NCBI RefSeq assembly: GCF_017357385.1 | Contig: NZ_CP071632.1 | Span: forward strand, 1,989,501 to 2,053,500 | DNA length: 64,000 nt | Direction: 5' to 3' | Source of the DNA: Rhizobium sp. NZLR1 | GTDB taxonomy: Bacteria > Pseudomonadota > Alphaproteobacteria > Rhizobiales > Rhizobiaceae | In this document: positions 1-9,442 of the stretch, piece after piece | Numbering within the stretch: the first letter of the stretch is position 1 | Layout: every line of letters starts with the position of its first letter | Program-made: the position numbers and the translations under genes | The notes under the pieces: generated by a model | What the model was told of the DNA's origin: nothing | Database searches by the model: none | The model's input: the letters and a program-made list of their open reading frames with translations, nothing else

Positions 1-395
1 GCGTTCCGTGGCCGCGGATGTTCGCCCCAGCCATTGGCGGAAAAACTGCCATGCACGAAGTCCAGCCCTTGGGTAATGACCGAATACGATTTGCGCACGA
101 AGGTCGCCAGCCCGAATTCGGCGGTAATGGCAGTATCGCCGTTAAACAGCTCGCCTCTCGATGTCGGGCAGAAGAAGCCGTCGTGGCCGGGCAGGGCGGC
201 GCTGATCTCTGCAAACAGATTGGCGCGCTGGGGCAGCTCCAGTCCCGCATCCCGATAGATCGACCATCGGTCATCCGCACCCGGCGCCCGCAGCACCTCC
301 TGCAGGCAGAGCACATCCGGATCGGCCTGCGCGACATAGTCGATCAGGGCCTCATGCAGCCTGCCGCCCCATGCATTCAGCGAAATGATGCGCAA
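1..395 (-). CDS. Endonuclease/exonuclease/phosphatase family protein, partial (3' end outside window)
   Basis: Reading the minus strand from a TTG at 393-395 gives an open frame to the window edge. It starts M-R-I-I-S-L-N-A-W-G-G and includes the pair LNAW and CLQEV. These are the Asn and the metal-binding Glu of the EEP (exonuclease III / DNase I-like) fold. A GGAG lies about 10 bases before the TTG, which supports this start. The catalytic His and Asp lie in the missing C-terminal part, so the substrate (DNA, phosphoinositide or other phosphodiester) cannot be told. The family call is fairly firm; the exact role is unknown. Confidence 0.7.
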   Translation of the reverse strand, partial: MRIISLNAWGGRLHEALIDYVAQADPDVLCLQEVLRAPGADDRWSIYRDAGLELPQRANLFAEISAALPGHDGFFCPTSRGELFNGDTAITAEFGLATFVRKSYSVITQGLDFVHGSFSANGWGEHPRPRN

Positions 396-457
396 TGCCG
401 TTCGGCTCCGTTTTGACGGCCGGATTTACACGAAAGCCCGCCGTCTATGAGAGACCC

Positions 458-1867
458 TCAGAGTTCCGACTTGATGTCGCCCATCCGGTTCCAGGCGTCG
501 AGGCCGGCGATCTTGTAGGCTTCGGCGAGTGTCGGATAGTTGAAGGTGTTTTCGACGAAATATTCGACCGTGCCTTTGAGATTGAGCACCGCCTGGCCGA
601 TATGCACCAGCTCGGTGGCGCCTTCGCCGACGATATGCACGCCGAGCAGGCGCCGCGTCTTCAGCGAGAAGATCAGCTTCAAAAGCCCGGTGTCGAGGCC
701 CATGATATGACCGCGCGAGGTCTCGCGGAAGCGGGCGATGCCGCATTCATAGGGAATGCCGCGCTCCTTCATCTCTTCTTCGGTCAGGCCGCAGGTGGAA
801 ATCTCCGGCACGGCATAGATACCGTAGGGGAAATATTTCGGCGGTTCCTTGGCGACCGCGCCGATTGCGACGCGGGCAGCGATGCGGCCCTGTTCCATCG
901 AGGTCGAGGCAAGGCTCGGAAAGCCGACGACGTCGCCGGCGGCGTAGACGTTGGCAACCGATGTCTGGAAGGTTTCCGGATTGACCTTGAGACGGCCGCG
1001 GCTGTCGGCTTCGAGGCCGATGGCTGGTAGGTTCAGCGCATCGGTCGCCCCCAAGCGGCCAGCGGCGAACAGCACCATGTCGGTCGTCAGGCGCCGTCCG
1101 CTGTCGAGCGTCAGCTCGACCTTGCCGCCTTCCAGCGTCTCCACCTTGTCGGCCTTCTGGCCGAGCAGCAGCTTCATGTTGCGGTCGCGCAGCTGGTAGG
1201 TGAAATCCTCGACGATTTCCTTGTCGATGAAGTCGAGCATCGTCGCCTTCGGGTCTATCACGGTGACGGCCGTGTCGAGCGCACTGAAGATCGTCGCATA
1301 TTCGATGCCGATGACGCCGGCGCCGATGACGACCATTGAGCGCGGCAGCTCCTGGATATCGAGCAGTTCGTCGCTGTCGAGAACGGTCTTGCCGTCGAAG
1401 GGTATGTAATCGGGGCGGAACGGCTTCGTGCCGACTGCAAGCAGCACGCTGGCGCCGGTGACCTGGGTAATCTCACCGTCATCCTTGATCACCTGCAGCG
1501 TCGATGGATTGATGAAGCTCGCCTTGCCGCGAATATGCTGCACGCGGTTGCGGGCGAACTGGTGTTCCAGCACCTCGACCTCGTGGTTGAGCGTAATCAG
1601 CAGGCGTCGGCGCAGATCATCTGCACTGATCTCTTCCTTGACGCGGTAAGACCGGCCGTAGAAGCCGCGTTCGCGCCAGCCGGAAAGATTGAGCGCGGTC
1701 TCGCGCAGCGTTTTGGAGGGGATGGTGCCGGTATGCACGGACACGCCGCCGACGCGTTTGCCCTGCTCAATGACAAGCACTTTCTTGCCGAGTTTTGCAG
1801 CCTGGATCGCGCCGCGGCGCCCTGCAGGACCGCTACCCACCACAACGAGATCGTACTGAAGCATCAT
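458..1867 (-). CDS. sthA: Soluble pyridine nucleotide transhydrogenase (Si-specific NAD(P)+ transhydrogenase)
   Basis: This cytosolic FAD enzyme passes electrons between NADPH and NAD+ to balance the two pools. The N-terminus has the FAD Rossmann motif GSGPAG and the stretch VHTGTIPSK. The second dinucleotide domain has VIGAGVIGIEYA, and a C-terminal dimerisation domain contains NYPTLAEAYK. The redox CxxxxC pair of lipoamide dehydrogenases is absent: the first position is Val-His-Thr-Gly. That separates SthA from its disulfide relatives. Length from the ATGATG at 1862-1867 is about 469 residues, close to the E. coli protein; an upstream ATG at 1894 would add nine residues and lacks a ribosome site. 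Confidence 0.9.
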   Translation of the reverse strand: MMLQYDLVVVGSGPAGRRGAIQAAKLGKKVLVIEQGKRVGGVSVHTGTIPSKTLRETALNLSGWRERGFYGRSYRVKEEISADDLRRRLLITLNHEVEVLEHQFARNRVQHIRGKASFINPSTLQVIKDDGEITQVTGASVLLAVGTKPFRPDYIPFDGKTVLDSDELLDIQELPRSMVVIGAGVIGIEYATIFSALDTAVTVIDPKATMLDFIDKEIVEDFTYQLRDRNMKLLLGQKADKVETLEGGKVELTLDSGRRLTTDMVLFAAGRLGATDALNLPAIGLEADSRGRLKVNPETFQTSVANVYAAGDVVGFPSLASTSMEQGRIAARVAIGAVAKEPPKYFPYGIYAVPEISTCGLTEEEMKERGIPYECGIARFRETSRGHIMGLDTGLLKLIFSLKTRRLLGVHIVGEGATELVHIGQAVLNLKGTVEYFVENTFNYPTLAEAYKIAGLDAWNRMGDIKSEL

Positions 1868-1983
1868 CTGGCCCCGGATTGGAAAAGGAATCATTTGCGA
1901 CGCAAAGATGTCGCCCGTCTATCGGTAGCCGGTCAATGTTACAGATTGTTTTACGACCGCCGATTCAGCCGCCCCTGCGCTTT

Positions 1984-2811
1984 TCAGATCAGCTTCAGCC
2001 CCTTCAGGCTGACATGGCCGTCCTTGCCGATGATGATGTGGTCGTGGACGGTGATATCGAGCGCCTTGGCCGCCTCGATGATCACCTTCGTCATGTCGAT
2101 GTCGGCGCGTGACGGCGTCGGGTCGCCGGAGGGGTGGTTGTGGACGAGGATCATCGCCGTTGCCGAAAGCTCGAGCGCGCGTTTCACCACCTCGCGCGGA
2201 TAGACCGGCGTGTGGTCGACCGTGCCGCGGCCCTGGACCTCATCGGCAATCAGCACGTTGCGCTTGTCGAGGAAGAGGATGCGGAACTGTTCGCGGGTCT
2301 CGTGCGCCATGGCGGCGTGGCAGTACTCTATAACTGAGGACCACGAGGAGAGAATCTGCTTGCTCCTGAGCTCGCTCTTCAGGGTTCGGTGGGCAATCGT
2401 CGAGATCAGCTTCAGGTCGAGCGCCACTGCTTCGCCGACGCCCTTTATCTCCGTCAGCAAAGCCGCCGGCGCGCCGAAGACGCCGGAGAGCGAGCCGAAC
2501 CGTTCGATCAGCGCCTTGGCGATCGGCTTGGTGTCGCGCCGCGGGATCAGGCGGAAAAGCAGCAGTTCGAGGATTTCGTAGTCGGCAAGCGCGGTGTCGC
2601 CCAGCTCGCGGAAGCGGTCACGCAACCGCTCGCGATGGCCGTGATAATGTTCTTGGCCGGCGAGCGAGGCGGGCAGGGCGGCCTTGGCATTCGGCACGGA
2701 CGGTTGTTGCGAGCGTCCGCCGAAGAACGAGCGTTCGTCGGCGGCAATGGGCTCCTGCGTCTCGAAAGGCAGCTCGTCGTCGGAAGATGTCGCAACAGGC
2801 CGCTTTGCCAT
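1984..2811 (-). CDS. radC: RadC family protein (JAB1/MPN domain)
   Basis: RadC-family protein, historically linked to DNA repair; its biochemical role is still unsettled. The N-terminal part (about residues 50-130) holds helix-hairpin-helix-like segments after the [14 protein letters not shown] stretch. The C-terminal MPN domain has the metal site [16 protein letters not shown], with both His and the Asp in place. I chose the ATG at 2811 because it begins just 7 bases after the map stop codon. A longer frame to 2859 would overlap map and lacks support. It is probably translated from the map transcript. Confidence 0.9.
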   Translation of the reverse strand: MAKRPVATSSDDELPFETQEPIAADERSFFGGRSQQPSVPNAKAALPASLAGQEHYHGHRERLRDRFRELGDTALADYEILELLLFRLIPRRDTKPIAKALIERFGSLSGVFGAPAALLTEIKGVGEAVALDLKLISTIAHRTLKSELRSKQILSSWSSVIEYCHAAMAHETREQFRILFLDKRNVLIADEVQGRGTVDHTPVYPREVVKRALELSATAMILVHNHPSGDPTPSRADIDMTKVIIEAAKALDITVHDHIIIGKDGHVSLKGLKLI

Positions 2812-2818
2812 CGGATCG

Positions 2819-3655
2819 TCACCCGGCAAACGACGGCAGGCCGGGGCGATCGAGCCCACCCGGCGACAGGGTGAAGATCTCGCAGCCGCCCGAGGTAACG
2901 CCGACGGTATGTTCGTACTGCGCCGAAAGCGACCGGTCGCGGGTTACCGCCGTCCAGCCGTCGGCAAGAACCTTCACATGCGGCCGGCCGAGATTGATCA
3001 TCGGCTCGATGGTGAAGATCATGCCTTCGCGCAGCTCGGGCCCCTCGTTGGCGCGGCCGTAATGCAGGATATTCGGCGAATCGTGGAACAGCCGGCCGAC
3101 GCCGTGGCCGCAGAAATCGCGCACCACCGAACAGCGCTCGGCCTCGGCATAGGTCTGGATCGCCTCGCCGATTGCGCCGGTGCGGGCCCCGGGTCTGACG
3201 GCACCAATACCGCGCATCAGCGCTTCATAAGTAACCTCGAGCAATCGCTCGGATGCGCGCTTGATCGTGCCGACGGGGTACATCCGGCTCGAATCGCCGT
3301 GCCAGCCGTCGAGCACGAAGGTGACGTCGATATTGACGATATCGCCTTCGCGCAGCGGCTTGTCGTTCGGAATGCCGTGGCAGACGACATGGTTGATCGA
3401 GGTGCAGGTCGATTTGGTGTAGCCGCGATAGTTCAGTGTCGCCGGCTGGGCGCCGTGATCCATCCCGAAATCGAAGACGAAGCGGTCGATGTCATCGGTC
3501 ACCAGCCCCGGCTTGACGATGTCGGCCAGCGCATCGAGGCAGCGCGCCGTCAGCTGGCACGCCTTACGCATACCCTCGAATGCTTGCGCGTCGTAAAGCC
3601 GAATAGCGCCCGTATTCTTCGAGGGCGCGGAAGAGGCTTCGATATAGTTCACCAT
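2819..3655 (-). CDS. map: Type I methionine aminopeptidase
   Basis: Removes the initiator Met from nascent proteins; an essential cytosolic dimetal enzyme. The metal and substrate residues are all visible: His in VVCHGIPND, Asp in VNIDVTF, the second Asp of the family, His in [14 protein letters not shown], Glu in [10 protein letters not shown] and Glu in YEHTVGV. At 278 residues it has the alphaproteobacterial length with a short N-terminal extension of about 20 residues. It is the first gene of a map-radC unit. Confidence 0.95.
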   Translation of the reverse strand: MVNYIEASSAPSKNTGAIRLYDAQAFEGMRKACQLTARCLDALADIVKPGLVTDDIDRFVFDFGMDHGAQPATLNYRGYTKSTCTSINHVVCHGIPNDKPLREGDIVNIDVTFVLDGWHGDSSRMYPVGTIKRASERLLEVTYEALMRGIGAVRPGARTGAIGEAIQTYAEAERCSVVRDFCGHGVGRLFHDSPNILHYGRANEGPELREGMIFTIEPMINLGRPHVKVLADGWTAVTRDRSLSAQYEHTVGVTSGGCEIFTLSPGGLDRPGLPSFAG

Positions 3656-3852
3656 TGCAGGGCCTTAGCGGAGAATATTAGAATTGTTCATAATGCAGCT
3701 ATGCCGGGTTCGTCCATCGCGATCAACCGCCCGGACGAGATTTCTGAGCAGATCCGATCGCTCCGGTATGCAGTCTTCTGCATCCTTTTCTCCCCAAATC
3801 ATTGGCCGGGATGGAATATCCACAGTCTTCCCAAGGGGATAGGATTGATCGG

Positions 3853-4563
3853 ATGATGCCGCCCCGCTACTCACCGATTGGTGACAGCGGGGAAGGGTCG
3901 GTCGTGCTTGATGAAGCGGCAAAATTTGAAATTTCGTCCGAGCCCGGCGGCGAGCCGGAACGACGCGTGCGTGATCGCGGCGCCACCGAGCGGGCAATCC
4001 TTGCCGGCGCCAAAGGCCTGCTGGCCGAGGAAGGCTTCCAGAATTTCGGCATCAATGCGGTCGCGCGCCGCGCCGGTTGCGACAAGCAGTTGATCTATCG
4101 CTATTACGGTGGTCTCGACGGACTGGTCGAGGCGATCGGCGCCGATCTTGGCACATGGGTGAAGGATCGCATTCCGGAAGACGCCGGCGGCATGTTCCTG
4201 CTCACCTATGGCGACCTGATGGAGCGGCTGTCGCTTCTCCTTCTCGACGCCTTGAGAAACGATCCGCTGATGCGCCGCATCCTCGCCTGGGAAATATCGG
4301 AAAACACCGAGCAGGTGAGGCGGCTGTCGGAAGCGCGTTCGAAGGCGCTGGCTCTCTGGCTGGAGCGCATGCGCGGCTCGCTGACGCCGCCGAAGGGCGT
4401 CGATGCAACAGCCGTCAACGCCGTCGTCATCGCTGCGATCCAGCACCTCGTGCTTGCCGCCTCGGCCGGCGGGCAGTGCGCCGGTCTGTCGCTGAAGACA
4501 TCAAAGGATTGGGAGAAGGCGGCGATGGCGCTGAAGCGCGTCGTGCGCGGCGTCTACGGCTAA
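3853..4563 (+). CDS. TetR/AcrR family transcriptional regulator
   Basis: A dimeric DNA-binding repressor type. Residues about 35-85 form the TetR helix-turn-helix (FGINAVARRAGCDKQLIYRY), followed by an effector-binding helical domain with no recognisable ligand signature. I chose the ATG at 3853 because AGGA lies 8 bases before it. The in-frame ATG at 3802 has no ribosome site. It diverges from map across a 197-base spacer and is followed by two small membrane protein genes in the same direction. Target and ligand are unknown. Confidence 0.85.
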   Translation: MMPPRYSPIGDSGEGSVVLDEAAKFEISSEPGGEPERRVRDRGATERAILAGAKGLLAEEGFQNFGINAVARRAGCDKQLIYRYYGGLDGLVEAIGADLGTWVKDRIPEDAGGMFLLTYGDLMERLSLLLLDALRNDPLMRRILAWEISENTEQVRRLSEARSKALALWLERMRGSLTPPKGVDATAVNAVVIAAIQHLVLAASAGGQCAGLSLKTSKDWEKAAMALKRVVRGVYG

Positions 4564-4691
4564 TACCTGTCTTATCCACAGGGGCGGCTGCCGCGTTAAC
4601 CTTAACAAATGGTTTACGTTGCCTGGCCGCAGTTAACCCGACAGTGTGGTGGCGAGCAGAGATGGAATGAGTAGAGCCCCGAGTTGACGCC

Positions 4692-4865
4692 ATGGGAACC
4701 AAAATCGCCAAAGCCTTGTTTTTCGTAACGGCGATGATGTTTTTCGCAGTGCTGGCGCTGGATATCGCAATTCCGACGCTGGTGCTTTGCGCCATGGCAT
4801 TGTCGACCTGGTTGGTCTCCCTCGATCTGCCCGTCTCGCGCAAGCATGGAGGAGAGGCCGCATGA
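4692..4865 (+). CDS. Small hydrophobic membrane protein, 57 aa
   Basis: A short frame starting MGTKIAKALFFVTAMM and ending KHGGEAA. It has one or two strongly hydrophobic segments (residues about 6-45), so an inner-membrane protein is likely. The stop codon overlaps the start of the next gene as ATGA, typical of translational coupling. No ribosome site is obvious. I do not recognise the family. Confidence 0.55.
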   Translation: MGTKIAKALFFVTAMMFFAVLALDIAIPTLVLCAMALSTWLVSLDLPVSRKHGGEAA

Positions 4866-5188
4866 GGTGGTTTCTGGTCTTCTGGGCCGGCCCTATCGTC
4901 TTTCTGGGCGGATGGTACTGGCTCTCTTATTACGACATGAGCTTCGGCATTTTCATGTTGACGCGGCAGGTGCATGACCTGACGTTCCAGCTGTATGGCG
5001 AGGTATTGGGAATTCCGCCGGAGAGCATCCCGCCGCTCGTTGCCCGCGCGATCGCAGTCGACAGCCTTGTCGTCTTCGCCATCATGGGCTTCCGGAAACG
5101 CCAATCGATCATTGCCTGGTGGAAGGCGCGTCAGCTGAATTCGTCTTCCGACCTTGCCAGCAAGGAAAGCCTGTCGAGCGCGCCCTGA
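4862..5188 (+). CDS. Small membrane protein of unknown function (DUF6105-like)
   Basis: A 108-residue protein beginning [17 protein letters not shown]. It has an N-terminal transmembrane segment (about residues 3-22), a middle part rich in aromatic residues, and a second hydrophobic stretch around residues 58-72, followed by a basic tail. It resembles small rhizobial membrane proteins of the DUF6105 type, which I recall but cannot verify here. It overlaps the preceding gene by 4 bases, and its 3' end overlaps the 3' end of ruvX on the other strand by about 58 bases. Confidence 0.65.
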   Translation: MRWFLVFWAGPIVFLGGWYWLSYYDMSFGIFMLTRQVHDLTFQLYGEVLGIPPESIPPLVARAIAVDSLVVFAIMGFRKRQSIIAWWKARQLNSSSDLASKESLSSAP

Positions 5189-5625
5189 AGGATAAAGCTT
5201 GCCGCGGCCGAATCGATCCGTTCGGCCCGCTTGGCGCGCGACACGTCCATTTCAAGCAGCGTCCTCTCGGCCGCCACCGTCGATAACCGTTCGTCCCAAT
5301 AGACGAAGGGCAGGGCTGTCTTCTGCTCCATGTTACGCACGAAGGCGCGCGTTGCCTGCACCCGCGGACCCACCGATCCGTCCATATTCATCGGCAGGCC
5401 GATGACGAAGCCTGCGACCTTTTCCGCTGCCGCGAAATCCAGCAGCGCCTGGGCATCGATGGTGAACTTAACGCGCCGGATCAGCGTGCGGGGCGTGGCG
5501 AAACGCCGCCCGAGATCGGACATCGAAAGCCCGATCGTCTTGGTGCCGAGATCGAGGCCGGCAATCGCCTGCCGCGGGGCAAGCGTCTCGGCCATTTCCT
5601 CGATCGTCAGCACCGTCATCGCCAT
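5131..5625 (-). CDS. ruvX: YqgF/RuvX family putative Holliday junction resolvase
   Basis: RNase H-fold nuclease family implicated in pre-16S rRNA processing and once annotated as a Holliday junction resolvase. It contains the first Asp in [37 protein letters not shown] with the catalytic Glu, and a C-terminal DSAAASFIL with the last Asp. At 164 residues the length is normal. The C-terminal codons overlap a convergent gene. The ATG at 5625 gives [11 protein letters not shown]; an internal ATG five residues further in cannot be excluded. Confidence 0.88.
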   Translation of the reverse strand: MAMTVLTIEEMAETLAPRQAIAGLDLGTKTIGLSMSDLGRRFATPRTLIRRVKFTIDAQALLDFAAAEKVAGFVIGLPMNMDGSVGPRVQATRAFVRNMEQKTALPFVYWDERLSTVAAERTLLEMDVSRAKRAERIDSAAASFILQGALDRLSLLARSEDEFS

Positions 5626-5691
5626 TTCATCCCGTCAAAAGAAATTGAAGTCGCCGCTGCTTTTCTTTGCGGCCGCATAAGATATGTCCTT

Positions 5692-5740
5692 AGAGCATGA
5701 TGCCGAAAAGTGTGAACGGTTTTCGGACGACGTCATGCTC
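5692..5740. repeat. Rhizobial intergenic palindromic repeat
   Basis: The element starts AGAGCATGATGCCGAAAA and ends CGACGTCATGCTC. The ends are inverted copies (GAGCATGA / TCATGCTC), and the middle carries CCGAAAA facing TTTTCGG. I recognise this as a family of short palindromic repeats scattered through Rhizobiaceae intergenic DNA. It lies between ruvX and the MBL-fold gene. Confidence 0.7.
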
Positions 5741-5847
5741 CAATTCCCTGATTGAGATGCGGATTGAGATTGAGGCTGATCCGGCCAAGATCATCCGGAT
5801 TTCCCATCGAAACCCGCTTTTGCATTGCGTAATAAAGGAGACATTTC

Positions 5848-6552
5848 ATGAAGATCACCTGGCTCGGCCATTCCGCCTTCCGCATCGAGACTGGAAAGGC
5901 GAAAATCCTGCTCGACCCATTCCTCAGCTATAACGCCTCCTTTTCCGGCCAGGATATCAAGGATGTTTCGGCAGGCGTCACCCATATCCTGCTGACGCAT
6001 GGCCATGGCGACCATGTCGGCGATACCGTGGCGCTTGCCAAGGAAACCGGCGCCGTCGTTCTCGCCAATGCCGATCTCGCCGCCTGGCTCGGCTCCAGGG
6101 GCGTCGACAAGATCGAGATGGGCAATACCGGCGGCACGATCGCGCTCGGCGGCTTCTCGGCGACCTTCACCAATGCGCTGCACTCCTCCGCGCATATCAC
6201 CGAGGACGGCGTCTCGCATGCGCTCGGCAACGCCAACGGCCTGATGCTGCATTTCGACGACGAAGCCTCGATCCTTGCCATGGGCGACACCGACATCTTC
6301 TCCGACATGGCGCTGATCAATGAATTGCACCAGCCCGATATCGGCCTCGTGCCGATTGGCGACCGCTTCACCATGGGCGGCGCCGTGGCAGCCCTTGCCT
6401 GCCGGCGCTATTTCAGCTTCAAGACCGCGATCCCTTGCCACTACGGTACCTTCCCGATCATCGAGCAGACGGCCGATAAATTCGTTGCCGGCATGGAAGG
6501 ATCGGAGACTGATGTGAAGGCGCTGAAGCCCGCCGAGAGCCTGTCGATCTGA
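5848..6552 (+). CDS. Metal-dependent hydrolase, UPF0173 (metallo-beta-lactamase fold)
   Basis: A 234-residue cytosolic protein of the UPF0173 family, which are MBL-fold hydrolases without an agreed substrate. The zinc motif [10 protein letters not shown] lies at residues about 50-59. Further metal ligands lie in the MGDTDIF and CHYGTFP segments. A strong ribosome site (AAGGAG) precedes the ATG at 5848. It stands alone in front of gatC. Confidence 0.88.
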   Translation: MKITWLGHSAFRIETGKAKILLDPFLSYNASFSGQDIKDVSAGVTHILLTHGHGDHVGDTVALAKETGAVVLANADLAAWLGSRGVDKIEMGNTGGTIALGGFSATFTNALHSSAHITEDGVSHALGNANGLMLHFDDEASILAMGDTDIFSDMALINELHQPDIGLVPIGDRFTMGGAVAALACRRYFSFKTAIPCHYGTFPIIEQTADKFVAGMEGSETDVKALKPAESLSI

Positions 6553-6621
6553 CGAAATCCCGTTGCACCGGGCGGACATGGCCTTTATAGCGGGTAGGAA
6601 AAATCCTATCCGGAGAATGCC

Positions 6622-6909
6622 ATGTCCGTCGACCTTGCCACCGTGAAGCGCGTTGCCCACCTTGCCCGCATTGCCGTCTCCGAAGACGAGGCAAATCGCA
6701 TGGTCGGCGAGCTGAACGGCATCCTCGGCTTCGTCGAGCAACTCTCCGAAGTCAATGTCGATGGCGTCGAGGCGATGACATCCGTCACCCCGATGGCGAT
6801 GAAGAAGCGGACCGATGCGGTGACCGACGGCAGCAAGGCCGCCGATATCGTCGCCAATGCCCCCGTCACCGACCACAATTTTTTCCTGGTGCCGAAAGTC
6901 GTCGAATAG
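6622..6909 (+). CDS. gatC: Asp/Glu-tRNA amidotransferase subunit C
   Basis: The 95-residue small subunit of GatCAB, which turns Glu-tRNA(Gln) and Asp-tRNA(Asn) into the amidated forms. It stabilises GatA. It opens [20 protein letters not shown], typical of GatC, with a GGAG ribosome site. It is 56 bases upstream of gatA and presumably co-transcribed; gatB lies apart, 2.2 kb after gatA. Confidence 0.93.
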   Translation: MSVDLATVKRVAHLARIAVSEDEANRMVGELNGILGFVEQLSEVNVDGVEAMTSVTPMAMKKRTDAVTDGSKAADIVANAPVTDHNFFLVPKVVE

Positions 6910-6965
6910 GGCTCAACGCCTCTTTCCGACCCTGTTGCCATTTCCAGATCTGAAGCGAAAATACG

Positions 6966-8447
6966 ATGAGCGAACTCACCAGCCTGACCATTGCCGAAGC
7001 CCGCCAGAAGCTGCGCGCCAAGGAGATCACCGCACTCGAACTGACCGAGGCCTATATCTCGGCGATCGATGCGGCCAATGCTCATCTGAATGCCTATATA
7101 AAGGTCACGCCCGATCTCGCCCGGGTCATGGCGAAGAACTCCGACGAGCGTATCGCTGCCGGCAAGGCAGGCGATCTCGAGGGCATTCCGCTCGGCATCA
7201 AGGATCTTTTCGCCACCGTCGGTGTGCACACCCAGGCTTGCAGCCACATTCTCGACGGTTTCGAGCCGCGTTATGAATCGACCGTCACGCAGAACCTCTG
7301 GGATGACGGCGCCGTCATGCTGGGCAAGCTTAATATGGACGAATTCGCCATGGGTTCGTCCAACGAAACCTCGCACTACGGCCCGGTGATCAATCCCTGG
7401 CGTGCTGCGGGCTCCAACCAGCAGCTCGTTCCGGGCGGCTCCTCCGGCGGCTCAGCAGCAGCCGTCGCCGCGCATCTTTGCGCCGGCGCCACCGCGACCG
7501 ATACCGGCGGCTCGATCCGCCAGCCGGCCGCTTTCACCGGCACCGTCGGCATCAAGCCGACCTATGGCCGCTGCTCGCGCTGGGGCACGGTCGCCTTCGC
7601 CTCCTCGCTCGACCAGGCGGGCCCGATCGCCCGCGACGTGCGCGACGCCGCAATCCTTTTGAAGTCGATGGCAAGCGTCGACGCCAAGGACACGACCTCG
7701 GTCGATCTGCCGGTGCCGGATTACGAGGCAGCTCTCGGCCAGTCGCTGAAGGGCATGAGGATCGGCATTCCGAACGAATACCGTGTCGATGGCATGCCTG
7801 AGGAAATCGAGACCCTCTGGCGCCAGGGCATCGCCTGGCTGAAGGATGCCGGCGCCGAAATCGTCGACATCTCGCTGCCGCACACCAAATACGCCCTTCC
7901 GGCCTATTACATCGTCGCTCCCGCCGAGGCATCCTCGAACCTGGCGCGCTACGACGGCGTCCGGTACGGCTTGCGCGTCGACGGCAAGGATATCGTCGAC
8001 ATGTACGAGAAGACGCGGGCTGCCGGCTTCGGCAAGGAAGTCAAGCGCCGCATCATGATCGGCACCTATGTGTTGTCGGCCGGTTATTACGATGCCTATT
8101 ACATCCGCGCCCAGAAGGTCCGGACGCTGATCAAGCGCGATTTCGAACTCGCCTTCGACGCCGGCGTCGATGCCATCCTGACACCGGCAACACCGTCGTC
8201 TGCCTTCGGCGTCGCCGATGAGAACCTCGCTTCCGATCCGGTGAAGATGTATCTGAACGACATCTTCACGGTGACGGTCAACATGGCGGGCCTGCCGGGC
8301 ATCGCCGTGCCCGCTGGCGTCGACCAGAAGGGCCTGCCGCTCGGGCTGCAACTGATCGGCAAGCCGTTCGACGAGGAAACCCTTTTCAAGACCGCCCACG
8401 TCATCGAGCAGGCAGCCGGCCGGTTTACGCCGGCGAAGTGGTGGTAA
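6966..8447 (+). CDS. gatA: Asp/Glu-tRNA amidotransferase subunit A
   Basis: The glutaminase subunit of GatCAB, releasing ammonia from glutamine. The amidase Ser-cisSer-Lys triad is visible: Lys in GIKDLFAT, Ser in [14 protein letters not shown] and Ser in [13 protein letters not shown], followed by GIKPTYG. At 493 residues the length is normal. The GatA-type C-terminus ends in TPAKWW. Confidence 0.96.
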   Translation: MSELTSLTIAEARQKLRAKEITALELTEAYISAIDAANAHLNAYIKVTPDLARVMAKNSDERIAAGKAGDLEGIPLGIKDLFATVGVHTQACSHILDGFEPRYESTVTQNLWDDGAVMLGKLNMDEFAMGSSNETSHYGPVINPWRAAGSNQQLVPGGSSGGSAAAVAAHLCAGATATDTGGSIRQPAAFTGTVGIKPTYGRCSRWGTVAFASSLDQAGPIARDVRDAAILLKSMASVDAKDTTSVDLPVPDYEAALGQSLKGMRIGIPNEYRVDGMPEEIETLWRQGIAWLKDAGAEIVDISLPHTKYALPAYYIVAPAEASSNLARYDGVRYGLRVDGKDIVDMYEKTRAAGFGKEVKRRIMIGTYVLSAGYYDAYYIRAQKVRTLIKRDFELAFDAGVDAILTPATPSSAFGVADENLASDPVKMYLNDIFTVTVNMAGLPGIAVPAGVDQKGLPLGLQLIGKPFDEETLFKTAHVIEQAAGRFTPAKWW

Positions 8448-8547
8448 CGAATCCAACGATCCGGCTCTTCCACGAGCGGCGTCGACCTCGAAAAGGTGCA
8501 TCTTAAGAAGCGGCTGGCTGATCGATAACGGGAACCAGGAGGAGCTT

Positions 8548-8823
8548 ATGGCGAGCATTGATCTTGCGCGATTGATCGAGGCAATCGACAGTCTTGCTGC
8601 CGCCGGTTTCACCATGGGCGCGGATTGGCAGGCGGTACACGAAATCTGCCAGCGCCACGAAGGTCAACAGCCGTTCGACTGGGGCCATGCGCTTTGCCAT
8701 CGCATCGAGGGCGACGACTGGAATGCCGATTACTGGTATCGCCGAGCCGGCAAGACGCGCGGCACGGGCACGATGGCCGACGAATGGTCGGCGATGCGGT
8801 CGGAACTTTCCGCAAAGGCTTGA
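8548..8823 (+). CDS. Conserved hypothetical protein, 91 aa
   Basis: A short soluble acidic protein (MASIDLARLIEAIDSLAAAG) with many Trp and His residues in the middle (FDWGHALCHRIEGDDWNADY). A strong ribosome site AGGAGGAG precedes the ATG. No signal peptide or membrane segment is seen. I do not recognise a domain. It sits between gatA and the convergent yjhX gene. Confidence 0.65.
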   Translation: MASIDLARLIEAIDSLAAAGFTMGADWQAVHEICQRHEGQQPFDWGHALCHRIEGDDWNADYWYRRAGKTRGTGTMADEWSAMRSELSAKA

Positions 8824-8874
8824 GACGACACCCTGACCGCGCCGGTTCGAGCGTAGTCAGGGTGGCTGAGTGCA

Positions 8875-9132
8875 TTACCTGTTGTTCAATTGCGCCCTGA
8901 CCAAACTCAGTCCTCTTTCGGTGATCCGGTAGGGCTGGCCGCTGGAGGACTTGATCGCTCTCAGCCGCTTCAGCCTGCGAAAGAGATCGAGATCGACGCC
9001 GGGATAGAGCCAGCCGTCGCGGGTGAAGCAACTGACTGCCTCGATCTTCCTGTCGTCGTCGCGAGAAATTTCGATGCGGCCGCCTTGGGCCATGAGATGC
9101 AGGATGCGCTGCTCCGTGCGGGAAATGTCCAT
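8875..9132 (-). CDS. yjhX: YjhX (UPF0386 / TopAI-like) family protein
   Basis: An 85-residue protein, exactly the length of E. coli YjhX. It shares the pattern SRTEQRILHLMAQGGRIEI near the start and IKSSSGQPYRIT near the end. In E. coli YjhX is known as an inhibitor of DNA topoisomerase I and is paired with YjhQ, a GNAT-family antitoxin. I chose the ATG at 9132; a longer frame to 9168 adds an unconserved leader. A GNAT gene lies divergently 310 bases away, so a toxin-antitoxin link is possible but the layout differs from the co-directional E. coli pair. Confidence 0.8.
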   Translation of the reverse strand: MDISRTEQRILHLMAQGGRIEISRDDDRKIEAVSCFTRDGWLYPGVDLDLFRRLKRLRAIKSSSGQPYRITERGLSLVRAQLNNR

Positions 9133-9442
9133 GTGTTGAGATCCGGTATCGCGCCCTGCAGGGCGCACAAAAACGATCTGGCGCTCTTTCGAACGTCAGG
9201 GCTTCGTTTTTTTCGGGCCCATGCGCGCAAGCGGACTTGCGGGCAGGGCCTTTACCGGGTCTGTGACAGGCTCAACATAAAACACCTCGATAAGGTTTTT
9301 TATTCAGCGCGGAAATGGTGGTCAAGACCGTGCTTGCCGATCAAACCGGCTGAGTACCGCAGTTTCCAGCCATCACCCCCCAGGGGGTACTGGTAAATTC
9401 GGCGACTCAATGGTCTAGTTGCGTGATAACGCGGAGGTGTCG
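9133..9442. other. Intergenic region between yjhX and the divergent GNAT gene
   Basis: About 310 bases with no supported gene. It holds a short inverted repeat CGCCCTGCAGGGCG near 9151-9164. An AT-rich hairpin-like run with ACCT-CGATA-AGGT followed by Ts lies near 9286-9301. A GC-rich palindrome at 9373-9390 is listed separately. The second element could end a short transcript, but no promoter pair is clear. Confidence 0.4.
9373..9390. promoter_or_regulatory. C-tract/G-tract palindrome upstream of GNAT gene
   Basis: TCACCCCCCAGGGGGTAC is a nearly perfect palindrome about 53 bases before the TTG start of the GNAT gene. Its shape (GTACCCCCTGGGGGGTGA on the other strand) resembles operators of the CsoR/RcnR/FrmR family of metal or formaldehyde sensors. 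No such regulator is in the window, so the link is only by sequence shape. Confidence 0.35.
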
